From contig BLAL01000054.1 of assembly GCA_015698045.1 (NCBI GenBank), positions 310,001-374,000 on the forward strand: a stretch of 64,000 bases of DNA, read 5' to 3'. Positions 1 to 11,680 of this stretch are shown piece after piece (the first letter of the stretch is position 1; every line of letters starts with the position of its first letter). Below the pieces are notes generated by a model, which worked only from the letters and a program-made list of their open reading frames with translations, was not told where the DNA came from and did not search any database. The DNA is from Rhizophagus clarus. Taxonomy: Eukaryota; Glomeromycota; Glomeromycetes; Glomerales; Glomeraceae. Both the position numbers and the translations under genes were made by a program.

Positions 1-356
1 AAGCAGAAGTGATAAAGAAAAACAAAGTAAATCTTATTAGACTCTTAGTTTTATGTATACTGAATAATAATAAGAATTTATAATATACTTACCATTTAAA
101 CAAGTTCATTTAAACTAATAAGTGAAGTAAATAGAAAGGACATTGATAAAGCTTACAAATTAATGGATAGATAATACATATGAAAACTTTTATTAGAAAA
201 AGTAATTAAAGATAAACTATATAAATTAGGAAAAAAGCTGGAATTTGAACAGTTAGTATTCATGCATAAAGTTATGTTTGTATAGAAATAATTGTACTAA
301 ATTGAAGTTTATTTCTTAATATTATTTACTTATTTATTCTGAATATCAATAATAAG

Positions 357-1640
357 TTAGTTGCAGATTGTTTCACTAAAACAGAATTTTATAAGAAAGA
401 ATTTACATCTATCCCAAAAGTTCCTAAACTCTTAGATGAAATTAATGATTTTTTAAATAAATTTATTGGAAAGGTAATAAATATTTCATTTATATGTTAC
501 TAGTAAACATATATACAATGCAGTAAGTCATCAAGTTCTTTCTATTTTATTGTAGATAAACTTAAAAAAAATACAATAACTAATAAAGGAATTATATTTT
601 AATATAGATCATAATTGTAAAAAATACCATAATATGAACTATATATACTTGACTTTATATGTATTGTAAGTTATAATTTCTACTTTTGTTCTTTATAATC
701 ATTTTTTTGTGATATCAACAATAAATTAATTAAAATTACTTATAGAATTAAAAAAATTGAAAGTAAAAAAATTATAGAAGCAAATTTAAAAAACTGGTTT
801 AACTGTTATATCTGAAGTATGATCTTTAACCATACATTTAAAAATATAAAAACCATATCTATCATTAAGTATTTTCTTTTTTTTTCTAAAAGAATATCTT
901 CTTTGATTTAATATGATTTCTTTTTTTTAATGAAAATACAATTATATTAACTGCCATTTAAAAAACAAAAAAATAAAAAGGAAATTAGAGGATCAGTAAA
1001 AATTGGTTGTAAAGAAGACTGGATCCTTAAGACTATTAAAAATAGTAATAAAAATGAATTTGAAATGGAAAAGGTGGTAAAAGTTAGATAGATTAATACA
1101 AAATAAAATATCTTAGAGAAAAAGGGCTGAAACTTCTAACGGTACTTAAAGACATGCTATTAAACTTAATGGAGAAAATAGGTTAAAATGAAGAAGTACA
1201 TAAAAAAATACAACCTATAGGAATAATCATTCATGAAGGTATATAACTAATCTTAATTTTCATTAAAATGTTTATTGTTAACTAATATTAATTTTTTTAT
1301 AATAGGCCTTATGATAATAATAGCATATATTGATAATCCAATGAGTTACATTTACAGATTTTGACATAGTGATTTGATGGAAGTGCCTAATATGATCAAA
1401 AAATTCAAATCAATTTTAACAATTCTTGCATCAGTTTTGAATATAAAAATTAGGTTTATAATTTGATGTATTTATAAATTTAGTCTGTAATCTAAAAGAT
1501 GGTAAAGATTATCCAAAGAAGTAAACAAACTAACAAATCATTTAAGAGTACTAGACTTCAAAAATGATCTTGAAATGAAAGTCAGCACCATTTATTTGCA
1601 TGCATATCAACCCCAAAGAAAGTAAGAATATGTAAAGTGA
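357..1640 (+). pseudogene. Eroded multi-exon gene relic
   Basis: An open stretch of 39 codons at 357-473 (start LVADCFTKTEF, end NDFLNKFIGK) is preceded by AG and followed by a GTAATA donor, so it looks like one old exon. Further peptide-like fragments follow around 560-660 and 990-1640 (for example DWILKTIKNSNKNEFEMEK near 1020), but they are broken by stops and frame changes. I do not recognise the family and see no catalytic motif. The pieces may belong to one gene or to two. This is offered as a relic rather than a working gene. Confidence 0.3.
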
Positions 1641-1984
1641 GTACTGAAAGATTATATCTTACATCAATATATCCAGGTTCACCAAATGCTAATGCATTGA
1701 TTTAATTAGCAAAGTGAAAAAGTGGGAATTAGTTTAGCTTTATATGCTGTATAATTGTTAAATTAATATCTTTAGCTTTGACTTTAACTTGTTAAAATGT
1801 TTTTATGGTATACTGACCATTTTTGATTATAACGGTTTTAATATTAAATTGCATAAATGCAAAATTACATTTGATCTACATTTTTCAATTTTAACAAAAT
1901 TTAGGCCGGAATTCCGATTTTGGCCAGAATGAACAAAATTCCGGCCAGAATTATGAATTCGAAAAGTCGTTAATTTAATCACTT

Positions 1985-2290
1985 TGATTGATTTTAAACC
2001 ATGCTCCGGTTCGATGGATCATATCGCCTTTCCTGTGCAAGGCGTCTAACAGTTTAGGAAGGATTTACTTGGTGGGTTGGTAGTGATACGGCTTGCTGGT
2101 CCTTTCTGATGGTTGATCTTGGGTTGCTTATTTTTTTAGGTGATCGGGATATGCAAATTTTATTTTTACTTTTGTAGTTTATCTAGATTAGTATATTTTA
2201 TTTGTAAGACTTGTTTTCTTTTATTTTGTTTGATTTGTATATGTATTTTATCATGTTACATTTATTAATAAAATATATAGCGAAATGCTG
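1985..2290. repeat. Higher-GC dispersed-repeat fragment
   Basis: This block is much richer in G and C than its surroundings and ends in an AATAAA-like T-rich tail. Just upstream (about 1900-1945) lie GGCCGGAATT and AATTCCGGCC in inverted orientation, and CCGGCCAGAAT recurs at about 57060. The composition break and the recurring motif suggest the 3' remnant of a retroelement or another dispersed repeat. The class cannot be set from this window. Confidence 0.3.
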
Positions 2291-2536
2291 TTTTGCCATT
2301 GATTTTAAACTTTGCAAATGTACTACATATTGGAAGAGGATGCTATACCAGAAATTTTATTATCCCAATAATTGAGTAAAGGCTAGACTATAATTAGCAA
2401 TTTATATCGAAATTTAGCTTCAAAACCCTTTGAACTATTTATTTTAGTAACTGTGGGCTAATTGTGGGATAGCCTTATAATGAACTCATGACTAGGTGCA
2501 TCGAATATAGTATGATAATCATGCAGGTTACTTAAT

Positions 2537-2552
2537 ACCATTGTTTCCAAAT
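2537..2552 (+). promoter_or_regulatory. Duplicated 5' block of Hsp70 gene 1
   Basis: The 16-mer ACCATTGTTTCCAAAT sits 72 bp before the first ATG. It recurs exactly at 5502-5517, 65 bp before the second Hsp70 ATG. Weaker similarity extends upstream (CATCGA...ATAGT...GATAAT...ATGCAG). The tandem duplication therefore included the 5' region. Confidence 0.5.
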
Positions 2553-2623
2553 GAGATGAATGAATTTTTTTTTTTTTTTTTAGATATAAATGATCCTTTG
2601 AGAAAATGAATTAGAAAACAAAA

Positions 2624-3265
2624 ATGCCTATCAGTAATTTTATCCGTGTTGTCGTCGGTATAGGTAATTAAAGGAATTAGCAAGAAAAAAAAAATTTTTT
2701 TTTTTTTTATAATTATAAAATTGTTAACTTATAATCATTTTTAAAGATTTCGGTACAACCTATTCGGTAATTCAAATTTCTTTTAAAACAACATTTTTAA
2801 TAATTACAATATTCATAATAATTTTTTTTTTCTTTATAATAAATTAGGGATTCTCATTCGCGCACTTATCAAATTCTAATATTACATCTAATGATAAATG
2901 GCCCGAACTAGTACCAAATACGACCAAAAATGATAAAATTGAATATTGGGACCAAATAGAGAACTTAAAAACAAATACAGTCTTAGGATATGATGATAAT
3001 TTTGAAAACGTTAAATGTTGGGGGCGTCCAGCATTAGTTAACCCAACTAATCGAAAAGACACGAATCCTGTCGAATTATTTAAATTACATCTGAATGATT
3101 TGGATAAGTATAACAACTCTAACAACTCCAATAAACCTTATCTCCCTTCTAAGCTAGTCTATAAGAAAGCCATTACCGATTATCTTCAGGAAATGGGTAA
3201 AAAAATAAAATTTTGAACTAAATGTTTTTGTGTCATACAGTGCAAATAGTTGAACACTCTTTATC

Positions 3266-3297
<32 letters not shown>

Positions 3298-4974
3298 CTT
3301 ACAGGAAAGGTGACTAAAATTATATAAAAATACTATAATTTAACATTAAATAGCTATTTTATTATTATTTCATTTCTATATATCTGATACAGTTGGTTAA
3401 AAAGACCTTGGCAACTCGCTGGCCTGGTATTGAATGGCACCAGGTACTTTTAGTTCTTGCTGTTCCAGCGGAATTTCCAGAAAAATCAAAAGCAATATTG
3501 AGAAAGTGTGCATACGATGCTGATTTAATAACTAACCTAAAAACAAATAAATTACAATTCACTACAGAACGTAAGTATTATGAAAATTCTTAAAATATTC
3601 TTTAAATGATTTATTTTTATTTATTCTTTTTTTTTATCTATTTATTTTTAGCTGAAGCAGCGGCCATATATTGCATAGATAATATCCCTGAAACTGAGAT
3701 CGATAATTATATCGGAAGTGAGTAAAATATTGTAATCAAATAATCTTTAACGGTAGCGAAATTTTAAATCCTACCTTGAAATATGTTTGTTAGAATCATT
3801 CTTAGTCGTTGATTGTGGTGGCGGAACCGTTGATTTAACAATTCGTAAACTATTAAGTAAGGATGAATTAGGTGAAGTAACTATAAGAACAGGAGGTCTC
3901 TGTGGTTCGACTTACATTGATAAAGAATTTGTAAAATATCTTGATAATAAATTTGGAAAATCCGCAATCAACAATTTAAAGGAAAATCATTATGGGCAAT
4001 ATCAATTTTTGATACACGAATTTTGTAAAAACGTTAAATTACCTTTTACTGGTATTATAGAAGATTATAATACCTATGAATTGGATATTAAGGTTAGTTC
4101 TTAACAATTTATTTATAATTAAATATTAAGTTATTATTATTAATTTATATTAAATAGAAAATATGTCCAAAATTGAAGAAATACATTACTAAACAAGATG
4201 AGATTATTAAACTTGCATTTGTTGATGTTAAAAAAATGTTTGATCCAGTTATCAAAAAAATTATTAAATTAATTAGGGATCAACTTAATTTAGATCACAC
4301 TTGTTCAACCATGTTTTTAGTTGGAGAGTTTGGTGAATCGAAATATTTACAAATGAGAATCCGAGAAGAATTTAAACAACAAATTTCAATCCCTCCCCGG
4401 CCAATTGCTGCTGTTGCACGTGGAGCTGTAAGTTATGGAATTAACGAAAAATTTATTAAAAATAGAGTATTGAAATATAATTATGGGAGGTCAACTCTTA
4501 GACCGTATGATGAAAGAATTGACTCGATTGATAGAAGGAGAAAAAGTGGTCATGTCTTAGTTTTTAAATTATTGGCAAAAAAAGGAACAATCGTTGACGT
4601 TGATCAAAAATTTTCTCAAACTTCTCAACCAGAAAACAGGTAATCGTTTAAAAATATATATTAATAAAAAAATAAAATACAAATAACGATTCTTTTTCTT
4701 TATTTATAGTGATCAAAAAAAAATGTGGTATCAAATATTAATGACAGATAATGATGATGTTAAGTATCCTGATGAAGATGGAGTAATAAAATTAGGGGAA
4801 TTTATTATCGATTTACCAGATGTATATCTTGGTAAAGACAGAAAAGTTCAGTTTGAATTATGTTTTGGCAAAATAGAAATTCAAGCATATGCAAGAAATG
4901 AAATTAATGGACAAGAATATAAAACTACTTTTGATTATTATGAAGACATTGCCGAGATTTTGGATGAATCTTAA
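2624..4974 (+). CDS. Hsp70/HSPA12-like ATPase, copy 1 (9 exons)
   Basis: Exons: 2624-2663, 2747-2766, 2848-3196, 3305-3309, 3393-3570, 3652-3717, 3794-4092, 4158-4639, 4710-4974; together 1,704 nt, 567 residues. The phases close at every junction. Hsp70 landmarks: phosphate-1 loop DFGTTYS (about 14-20), TEPEAAAI created by the exon 5/6 join, phosphate-2 loop VVDCGGGTVDLT (about 224-235), and the adenosine motif region LVGEFGESKY (about 373-382). The last has Glu where the tandem copy has Gly (LVGGFSES), which may weaken nucleotide binding. The length and the CGGGTVDL form match the HSPA12-type branch, which lacks a canonical substrate-binding domain. The role is probably a cytosolic ATP-dependent chaperone or sensor. 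Exon 4 is only 5 nt. The start is the first ATG giving an in-frame N-terminal strand before DFGTT. Confidence 0.85.
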
Positions 4975-5501
4975 TATAAAGTTACCGCAATAATTTTATT
5001 GTAAAAAAAAAAAACATTGAGACAAAAGAACGAACAGAAGAAGAAAAAAAGACCGGCTAAAATAGTAACTGACGGTTAAAAAGTTTTTATAAAAATAAAA
5101 TTTTTTTTATTGAAAAAAATAAAGTTCCACTTCGGTTGAATTGAATGTAGTCATGTATACTGCGGTCCTTCAGTTTTTAGAGGTAGGAAATTTATTTTCT
5201 ATAAGCTGCTTAAAAAAAGATCAGCATATCGATTGGTTTATTTGACAATGAGAAAATTTTAATAAAATCAACTGCCATTCATGTGTTACTAAGTGATTAA
5301 TGGAGAAGGCGTAAAATCCATTAATGATAAATATCACTTCCTCTTTTATTAAATCACGATTAGATACATCGACTATAATAGTGATAATTGTTTTTCAACA
5401 CACTTAAGTGACTTAACATATACATGCAGATATTATACCAATCTGTTAATCTAAAGGTTTTTTGTATAACAGAAATCGGCATCGTAACTTTACCAAATTT
5501 A

Positions 5502-5517
5502 ACCATTGTTTCCAAAT
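5502..5517 (+). promoter_or_regulatory. Duplicated 5' block of Hsp70 gene 2
   Basis: Exact copy of the 16-mer at 2537-2552, 65 bp before the ATG of the second Hsp70 gene. The rest of 4975-5501 is AT-rich spacer with no gene that I can see. Confidence 0.5.
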
Positions 5518-5581
5518 TTGAAAAGAATTTTTTTTAATATAAAATAAATCTAAGTTTGAAAGAGATAATTTAAAAGAAAAA

Positions 5582-7838
5582 ATGTCTATCAGCAGGGATA
5601 TTCGTATCGTCGTTGGTATAGGTAATAAAAAAAAAAATTATGTTAAAAAAAAAAAATTAGTATTTTTTAATTGAAATTTTAATTGAAATTTATTTCTTTT
5701 TTAAAAAAAAGATTTCGGTACAACTTATTCGGTAATTAATGCACGTATATATTTATTTATTTGCATTTAATCATTTTATAATCGATTACTTTTCTTCTTA
5801 TGATAAAATAGGGATTTTCATACACGCATTTATCAAATCCAATAGTCATAACCAACGAAGAATGGCCTGGACAGACTGGGCAATTTAAAACAAATACAAC
5901 ATTAAAATATACTAACGAAAATTATGAGAATGTTGATTGTTGGGGATATCCAGCAATGAAAAAGTCTCCTATTGAATTATTTAAATTACATTTGGGTGAT
6001 ATTCCAGAATCGAACAAGCCTTATCTTCCACCTAATTTAAGTTATAAGAAAGCTATTACTGATTATCTTCGAGAAATTGGTATAGAATATTATTTGGCTT
6101 AATGTCTTATTTTTAAAATAAGTCTAATAAATTTGTTTTATTTATTATAGGAAAGGTGGTTAGCCCTTAAATATTATTAAGTAGTATTACGTTTTATATT
6201 TTAATTTTAATTATTTATTTTTATATGATAATAGTTGATTAAAAAGACCGTGAAAACTCGTTGGCCTGGTATTGAATGGCACCAAGTACTTTTTGTTCTT
6301 GCAGTTCCAGCAGAATTTCCAGAAAATTCAAAAAGAATATTGAGAGAATGCGTATACAAAGCTGATTTAATAAGTTACGAAAAAACATATAAACTACAAT
6401 TCACTACAGAACGTAAGCAATATTTAAAACGTCATTTTATTATAATTAAACATTATTTGTATAAATTATTTAAGTTATTTATTTATTTATATTTAGCTGA
6501 AGCAGCGGCTATACATTGTATAAGTAATATTCCTGAAACTGAAATTGATAACTATATCGGAAGTAAGTAAAATATTGTAATCAAATATCTTATAGTAAGT
6601 TTTGATAACAATTAATTATTTATTGTTAGGATCATTCTTAGTCGTTGATTGTGGTGGTGGAACCGTTGATTTAACTATCCGTAAACTACTAAATAAGAAT
6701 GAATTAGGTGAAGTTACTATAAGAACAGGTGATTTCTGTGGTGGTACTTGTGTAGACCAAGAATTTGTAAAATTTCTTGAATTAAAAGTTGGTGAATCAG
6801 CGATTAGTAGTTTAAAAGAAAATCATTATGAAAAATATCAATATTTGATACAAGAATTTTGTAGAAATGTCAAATTGCATTTTACTGGTATTGAAGAAGA
6901 ATATAAAAATTATGAATTGGATATAGAGGTAAAAATTTTAAAAATATTCTTATAATATAATTATAATTATTAATTTTATTACTGTATATTTTTATAGCAA
7001 AGCTGTCCAATATTAAAAAAATATATTACTGGATCAAAGAAGAGACGTTTAGAAGATGACGAATGGAACATTGAACTTGGATTTGATGATATCAAAAAAA
7101 TGTTTGATCCAGTTATCAGTAAAATTATTAAATTAATTCATGATCAACTTGATAACGATAAAACTTGTTCAACTATATTTTTAGTTGGAGGGTTTAGTGA
7201 ATCAAAATATTTACAAGAAAGAATAAAAAAAGAATTTAATATTCGAGTTGATCACATTTTAATACCTTTTCAACCAATTGCTGCTGTCGCACGTGGTGCA
7301 GTAAAATATGGAATTAACAATAAGTTTATTAAGAATAGAGTATTGAAGTATACTTACGGAAGATCAACTCTTAAAGAGTATAACGAAAGCATTGATCAAA
7401 TTAGTAGGAAAAGAGATAGTGGATATGTTTTAGCTTTTAAAACATTAGCTAAAAAAGGAACAACCGTTGATGTTGATCAAAAATTTTTTCAAACTTTTCA
7501 TCCAGAAAATAGGTAATTGTTTTTAATTTCTATTAATAAAACGTGACATTCAAATAATTTATTTTTTCTTTTAAAAAATTAGTAATCAAGAAAAAATGTT
7601 ATGCCAGATATTAATAACAAAAAAAGACAATGCAAGATATTGTGATGAAGAAGATGTGAAAAAATTAGGAGATTTTATTATTGATTTACCAGATGCAAAT
7701 CTTGGTAAAGATAGAAAAGTTTATTTTGAATTATGTTTTGGTGAAATGGAAATTCAAGTACATGCAAGGAATGAATATAATGGAAGTGAATATAATGCTA
7801 CTTTTGATTATTATGATGAGAATACTGATGAATTTTAA
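5582..7838 (+). CDS. Hsp70/HSPA12-like ATPase, copy 2 (9 exons)
   Basis: Exons: 5582-5621, 5712-5731, 5812-6079, 6151-6155, 6235-6412, 6497-6562, 6630-6928, 6998-7512, 7583-7838; 1,647 nt, 548 residues. All nine exons match those of the upstream copy in number and phase, and exons 1, 2, 4, 5, 6 and 7 match exactly in length. Exon 3 is 81 nt shorter and exon 8 is 33 nt longer. Motifs: DFGTTYS, TEPEAAAIHC, VVDCGGGTVDLT and LVGGFSESKY, so the adenosine motif is intact here, unlike copy 1. It lies about 600 bp downstream in the same orientation, a tandem duplication. Both copies look expressible. Function is inferred from the family as an ATP-binding HSPA12-type chaperone-like protein. Confidence 0.87.
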
Positions 7839-7966
7839 TAATTATAAAAAATTATATAAACCAAATTTTAGTATTATCAATAAATGTATTATTTACCAAT
7901 CAGGTATTATTAATAAATATAATAATACTTTAACTCCAAGGAAACTTACAAATCAATAAAGTATTA

Positions 7967-8345
7967 GAGGCGTGCCAGAAATCAGCTGATTTAATAGGGG
8001 GTGGGGGGTTAACCTAGAAATCAGGTTCCTATAATTGGCTATAAATTATATAATATATATAATATATTATTACTATTTATATATTAAAATAGTTTTTTGC
8101 AATTATCTTGCCATCTAATAGCTCAATTTAACTAAACATTTTTTTTTTATTTTATAAGGCTTATCAAAAGCTATAAAATAAAAAAAAAATTCATAAAAAT
8201 TGGATTACTAGATCACGAGTTATTTATATAAATATAATTATATATATTATTATATATTTTTTTAACTAATCAAAATACGATCAGATGGGGGGTGGGGGGT
8301 AAGGGCTACTAATTGAAGGAAATCAGCTGATTTCTGGTATGCCTC
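7967..8345. mobile_element. PIF/Harbinger-type MITE (379 bp)
   Basis: Terminal inverted repeats of 26 bp (7967-7992 and 8320-8345) begin GAGGC and share CCAGAAATCAGCTGATTT; 24 of 26 positions match. The flanks carry a 3-bp duplication TTA (7964-7966, 8346-8348), typical of PIF/Harbinger. No coding capacity. Just inside each end is a G-rich stretch (GGGGTGGGGGG) in the same orientation. Confidence 0.75.
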
Positions 8346-8364
8346 TTATTAATTAAAAATTTAA

Positions 8365-8992
8365 GGGTAGAGTGTATCTATGCCACAACATATATATGAT
8401 TTTAGACTAAAAAATATAGATCATCACGTGACCCAAAACGAGCAAAATTTATGATTTCTCGCAAACTACCATATGAATTTTGTTAAATACACATTTAAAA
8501 AGAGTATAAACATGCGCTTCATTTATTTATTAAAGTGTTTAACCATTTGTTATTAGTCTTTTTGAATGTATTTAGACTTTTAAAATCAAATATGACTAAT
8601 AATAAAAAAATAAAATGGTATTAATAAAAAATTTTATTTGAATAAGTAAATGCACAATGATTTTTTGACATAAATATTCTTTTTTATTATACTATTAACT
8701 TGTAAGGTTTCATAAGTTTAAAGTTAATTTGAAGATATGTTCTCTAGGTGATTCGCAACTTACCATAGAAGATTCGCAACTTAATGACGACTTCATAGTG
8801 TAATATTTCATTATAAGCCTTATTTGTATTATACTTTACTAAAGTTTATTTGAAAGACAGAAACTCTAGCTTTCTAAAGAATACTTTTAAACAGTTTTTC
8901 ATAAAATATTGAGTGAGTTTTCCTTGTAGCGAAGTAAAAAAAAAATGATTTTTTTTTTAGCCATATGATCAGCCATATCGATCCCTCTACCC
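8365..8992. mobile_element. TTAA-flanked non-autonomous element (628 bp)
   Basis: Ends GGGTAGAG...CTCTACCC are directly flanked by TTAA on both sides (8361-8364 and 8993-8996). Similarity inside the ends continues imperfectly to CATATATATG/CATATG. TTAA duplication is the piggyBac signature, but a TA-duplicating Tc1/mariner MITE whose ends are one base longer is also possible. No ORF. It begins only 16 bp after the neighbouring Harbinger-type MITE. Confidence 0.6.
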
Positions 8993-8996
8993 TTAA

Positions 8997-9842
8997 TAAT
9001 TAAGACAATCTATTTATTATATTAAACAGATAAATGATTGTAAATGCAATTACCTTTCTTTTCTTTTTAATAATAAAAGAATAAAATTAAAATGAATAAG
9101 TTTATAAATAATAATATTATTTTTTTTTTTTTTTATAGTTTTATTATAAAAATAACATGATTTCTTTTCATTAAAAATTTTCTAATAATACTTCTTTACT
9201 TTAAACATATTTATATAATACAACATAAAGTTTAAATCTTAAGAAAATTTAATATTATTATATTATCTAAAAAATAAATTAACATAGCAAAATTAGCAAT
9301 TCTGCATATTAGTTTCTTAAAGTTTAAAAAAAAAGCAGTTGTTAGTATTATTATCAAAAATTATTTTATAATTATAAGTAAATATATAATAAAATTCTAA
9401 GTAATCAATAAGTAGCATATGAAATAAATAGTTTTATTTATTCTTCAATAAGCTATTAAAATCCAACAAAAACTGAAAGATTCAAATATAACCTAAATCA
9501 TATTTTGATTTTTCTCTTAGATAACACTGATTTAAACTTATTTATAAAGTATTGTATCACTTAAAATAAATTGCATATTTATATCAACTTGAGCAATAAG
9601 ACTATATAAGAACTTGCTTTTTATATTACATTATTGACTATATAAAAATATTATTATATATATCATTTAGAACTTTCAATAAATATTTAAGTATTAATTT
9701 TATAGCCAATTTATTAATTTTTTAAAGGTTAAAAAAAATTTAGATTGTTAAAATTATTACTAAAAGCTATTAATTATTTTATAATTATAAGTAAATACAT
9801 AGTAAAATTTCAAATAATTAATAAATAATATAATATGAAATT
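8997..9842. other. AT-rich spacer
   Basis: Extremely AT-rich, no gene or clear element. Two stretches, about 9240-9640 and 9690-9840, look like diverged copies of each other (both hold TTATAATTATAAGTAAATA). Confidence 0.4.
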
Positions 9843-10098
9843 CGGTGGATGATTAGACCAGTTTTTGAACTGGAAGTACTTATAGCAAGTTAGAAGTAAT
9901 TATAGTTGTAATCCTATCTTACTTAATAAATGATAGCACAGCTTTAACACCAAAAAAAAAAAAAAAATATATAGTATGAACTTTTCATGGGTCATACTTA
10001 GCTGCGTTGGGAGAGTTATATAAATTATATGTAATATTTTTAATTAGATATTTTATAATAAATATAACATGACCTTTGAATAAAAAAAAAAAAAAAAA
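9843..10098 (+). mobile_element. Two back-to-back poly-A-tailed SINE-like insertions
   Basis: Insertion 1 (about 9843-9967) and insertion 2 (about 9984-10098) each end in a long A run. Near-identical 13-15 bp repeats bracket them: ATATAATATGAA before, ATATAGTATGAA between, and ATATAGTATGAA after. This is the target-duplication pattern of retroposition. Insertion 2 begins with a tRNA-like stretch containing TAGCTGCGTTGGGAGAG, close to a pol III A box; I see no convincing B box. Insertion 1 has no tRNA likeness that I can see. Confidence 0.5.
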
Positions 10099-10706
10099 AT
10101 ATAGTATGAAATAGTAAATAACTTTATTTTTGATAAACTATTAAATCTAATAAAGATTAAGAAATCCAAATATAGTCTAAGCTATATTTTAATTCTTTTT
10201 TTAGATAATACTGATTTAAATCTACATTATTTTACTCAAAATAAATTGTATATTTAAGCAAGATTATATAAAAACTTATTTTTTATACTATATATTTTTT
10301 TTTTTTGTTAAAACAATTTCTTATACTATATTATTAATTATTATTTATATAAATCTTTTATAATTTTTATATTTAAAAGTAAAGTTCTTTAAAAATAAAA
10401 AAATAAAAAAGTAAAGTTCTGAACAGATCAAATTAAATCAAATTAACTAGTTAATCTAACCTAATTTTTTTTTTCAGATTAAATTAGAATTATTTTGAAT
10501 TAAACCAGGTTAGGTTAGGTTAGATTAATTTAAATAATCCAAATACTTGATTATAAAGCTTTAAAAAAAATATAAAAAACTTTAAAATTATTAGTTCTGA
10601 TATCTGATTTTATATATAAAAATATTAGAATTGTTTTAGCATTTTTTTTTTAAAAATAAAAAATGATTGTTTTTAAATAATAAAGAAAAATAATGATTTT
10701 TTATTA
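10099..10706. other. AT-rich spacer with GGTTA repeats
   Basis: No gene. At about 10420-10530 a stretch resembling the left end of the hAT element at 39241 (GTTCTGAACAGATCAAATT) is followed by GGTTAGGTTAGGTTAGATT and its partial inverse TAATCTAACCTAAT. Probably a decayed hAT end. Confidence 0.35.
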
Positions 10707-10879
10707 CAGTTAACCCTCTCTATAGTAAACTTCAATATAATAAATAATACAATATAATAAATTATTTATGTACAGTACTTATCAAGAAATCATTGGTCAT
10801 CTATTACAGATCAATTTTAATATAAATGTTTAAATTCAAATAATTAAATAACTATCACATCAAATTTAATAAAATTTTT

Positions 10880-11678
10880 TTTATTTAAAAGGTAAAGCCT
10901 TCAATATTTTACTAATATTTTGTTAAATATCCTTTACTTACTATAACAGCAGCAATTCTACAAGGCATACTACTAACTAAATTTTGATATTTATTAACCT
11001 TTATATTAAACCACTCTTTTTGAAGTATTTCTCATAATTCCTTCCTATTTTTTGATAAAGAAGTATATATTCACATCTGCCTTTCTAATTCATTCTATAA
11101 ATTTTCAATTGGGTTCATATCTGGGCTTTATGTGAGCTAGAGAATATTATTCATTCCATTATCTTTCTTCCAGCTTTTAACAATCCTTGCAATATATATA
11201 GGAGTATTATCTTTCTAAAAAAAAATAATTTTTTTGGCCATCCAAATCATCTAAAAATGGCAATAAATTATTTTCTAATACATTTATATATAATATGACT
11301 ATTATACTCCTCTCCAATTTAATTAATGGACTAAGATTATGGTTAGTGAAGCATCCTTATATCATCACTTCTTGCTAACCAGATTTTACTGTAGGAATTA
11401 AGCACTTTATGCCATATTTTTCATAAGGTTATTTCCAAATCTATCTTCTGTCATTTCTCTAAATAATTCAAACTTGAATTTATCATTTTAAATTATATTT
11501 TCCCATTCATCTGTTTATTCTTTGTGTTCTTTAGCTTAAATAAATTTTTCTGCCTATTTTTTTCACTTACAAAAAGTTTTTTAATGTTAACTTAACTGTA
11601 AAAATCTTGTTTATGAAAACTTTTTTTTAAAGTATTCTTATAAATTCTAGTTGGTATTAAATTTAAAAAATTCTTATA
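10880..11678 (-). pseudogene. Tc1-like (DD34D family) transposase relic
   Basis: Read on the minus strand, this contains diagnostic Tc1 pieces in order: a KFELF-like segment near the first catalytic Asp, then DNTPIYIARIVKSW corresponding to the QDNAPCHTA region with the second Asp, then SPDMNPIENL near 11110-11140. Stops and frameshifts occur throughout, and the N-terminal DNA-binding part is absent. It is the coding remnant of the element at 10707-13735 and is not functional. Confidence 0.7.
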
Positions 11679-11680
11679 TA

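Noticed and set aside
2844..3131. 95-codon minus-strand ORF
   Set aside because: It is the antisense of Hsp70 exon 3, whose sense frame has clear motifs and matching exon phases.
7996..8301. G-rich runs as G-quadruplexes
   Set aside because: Only two usable G tracts at each place.
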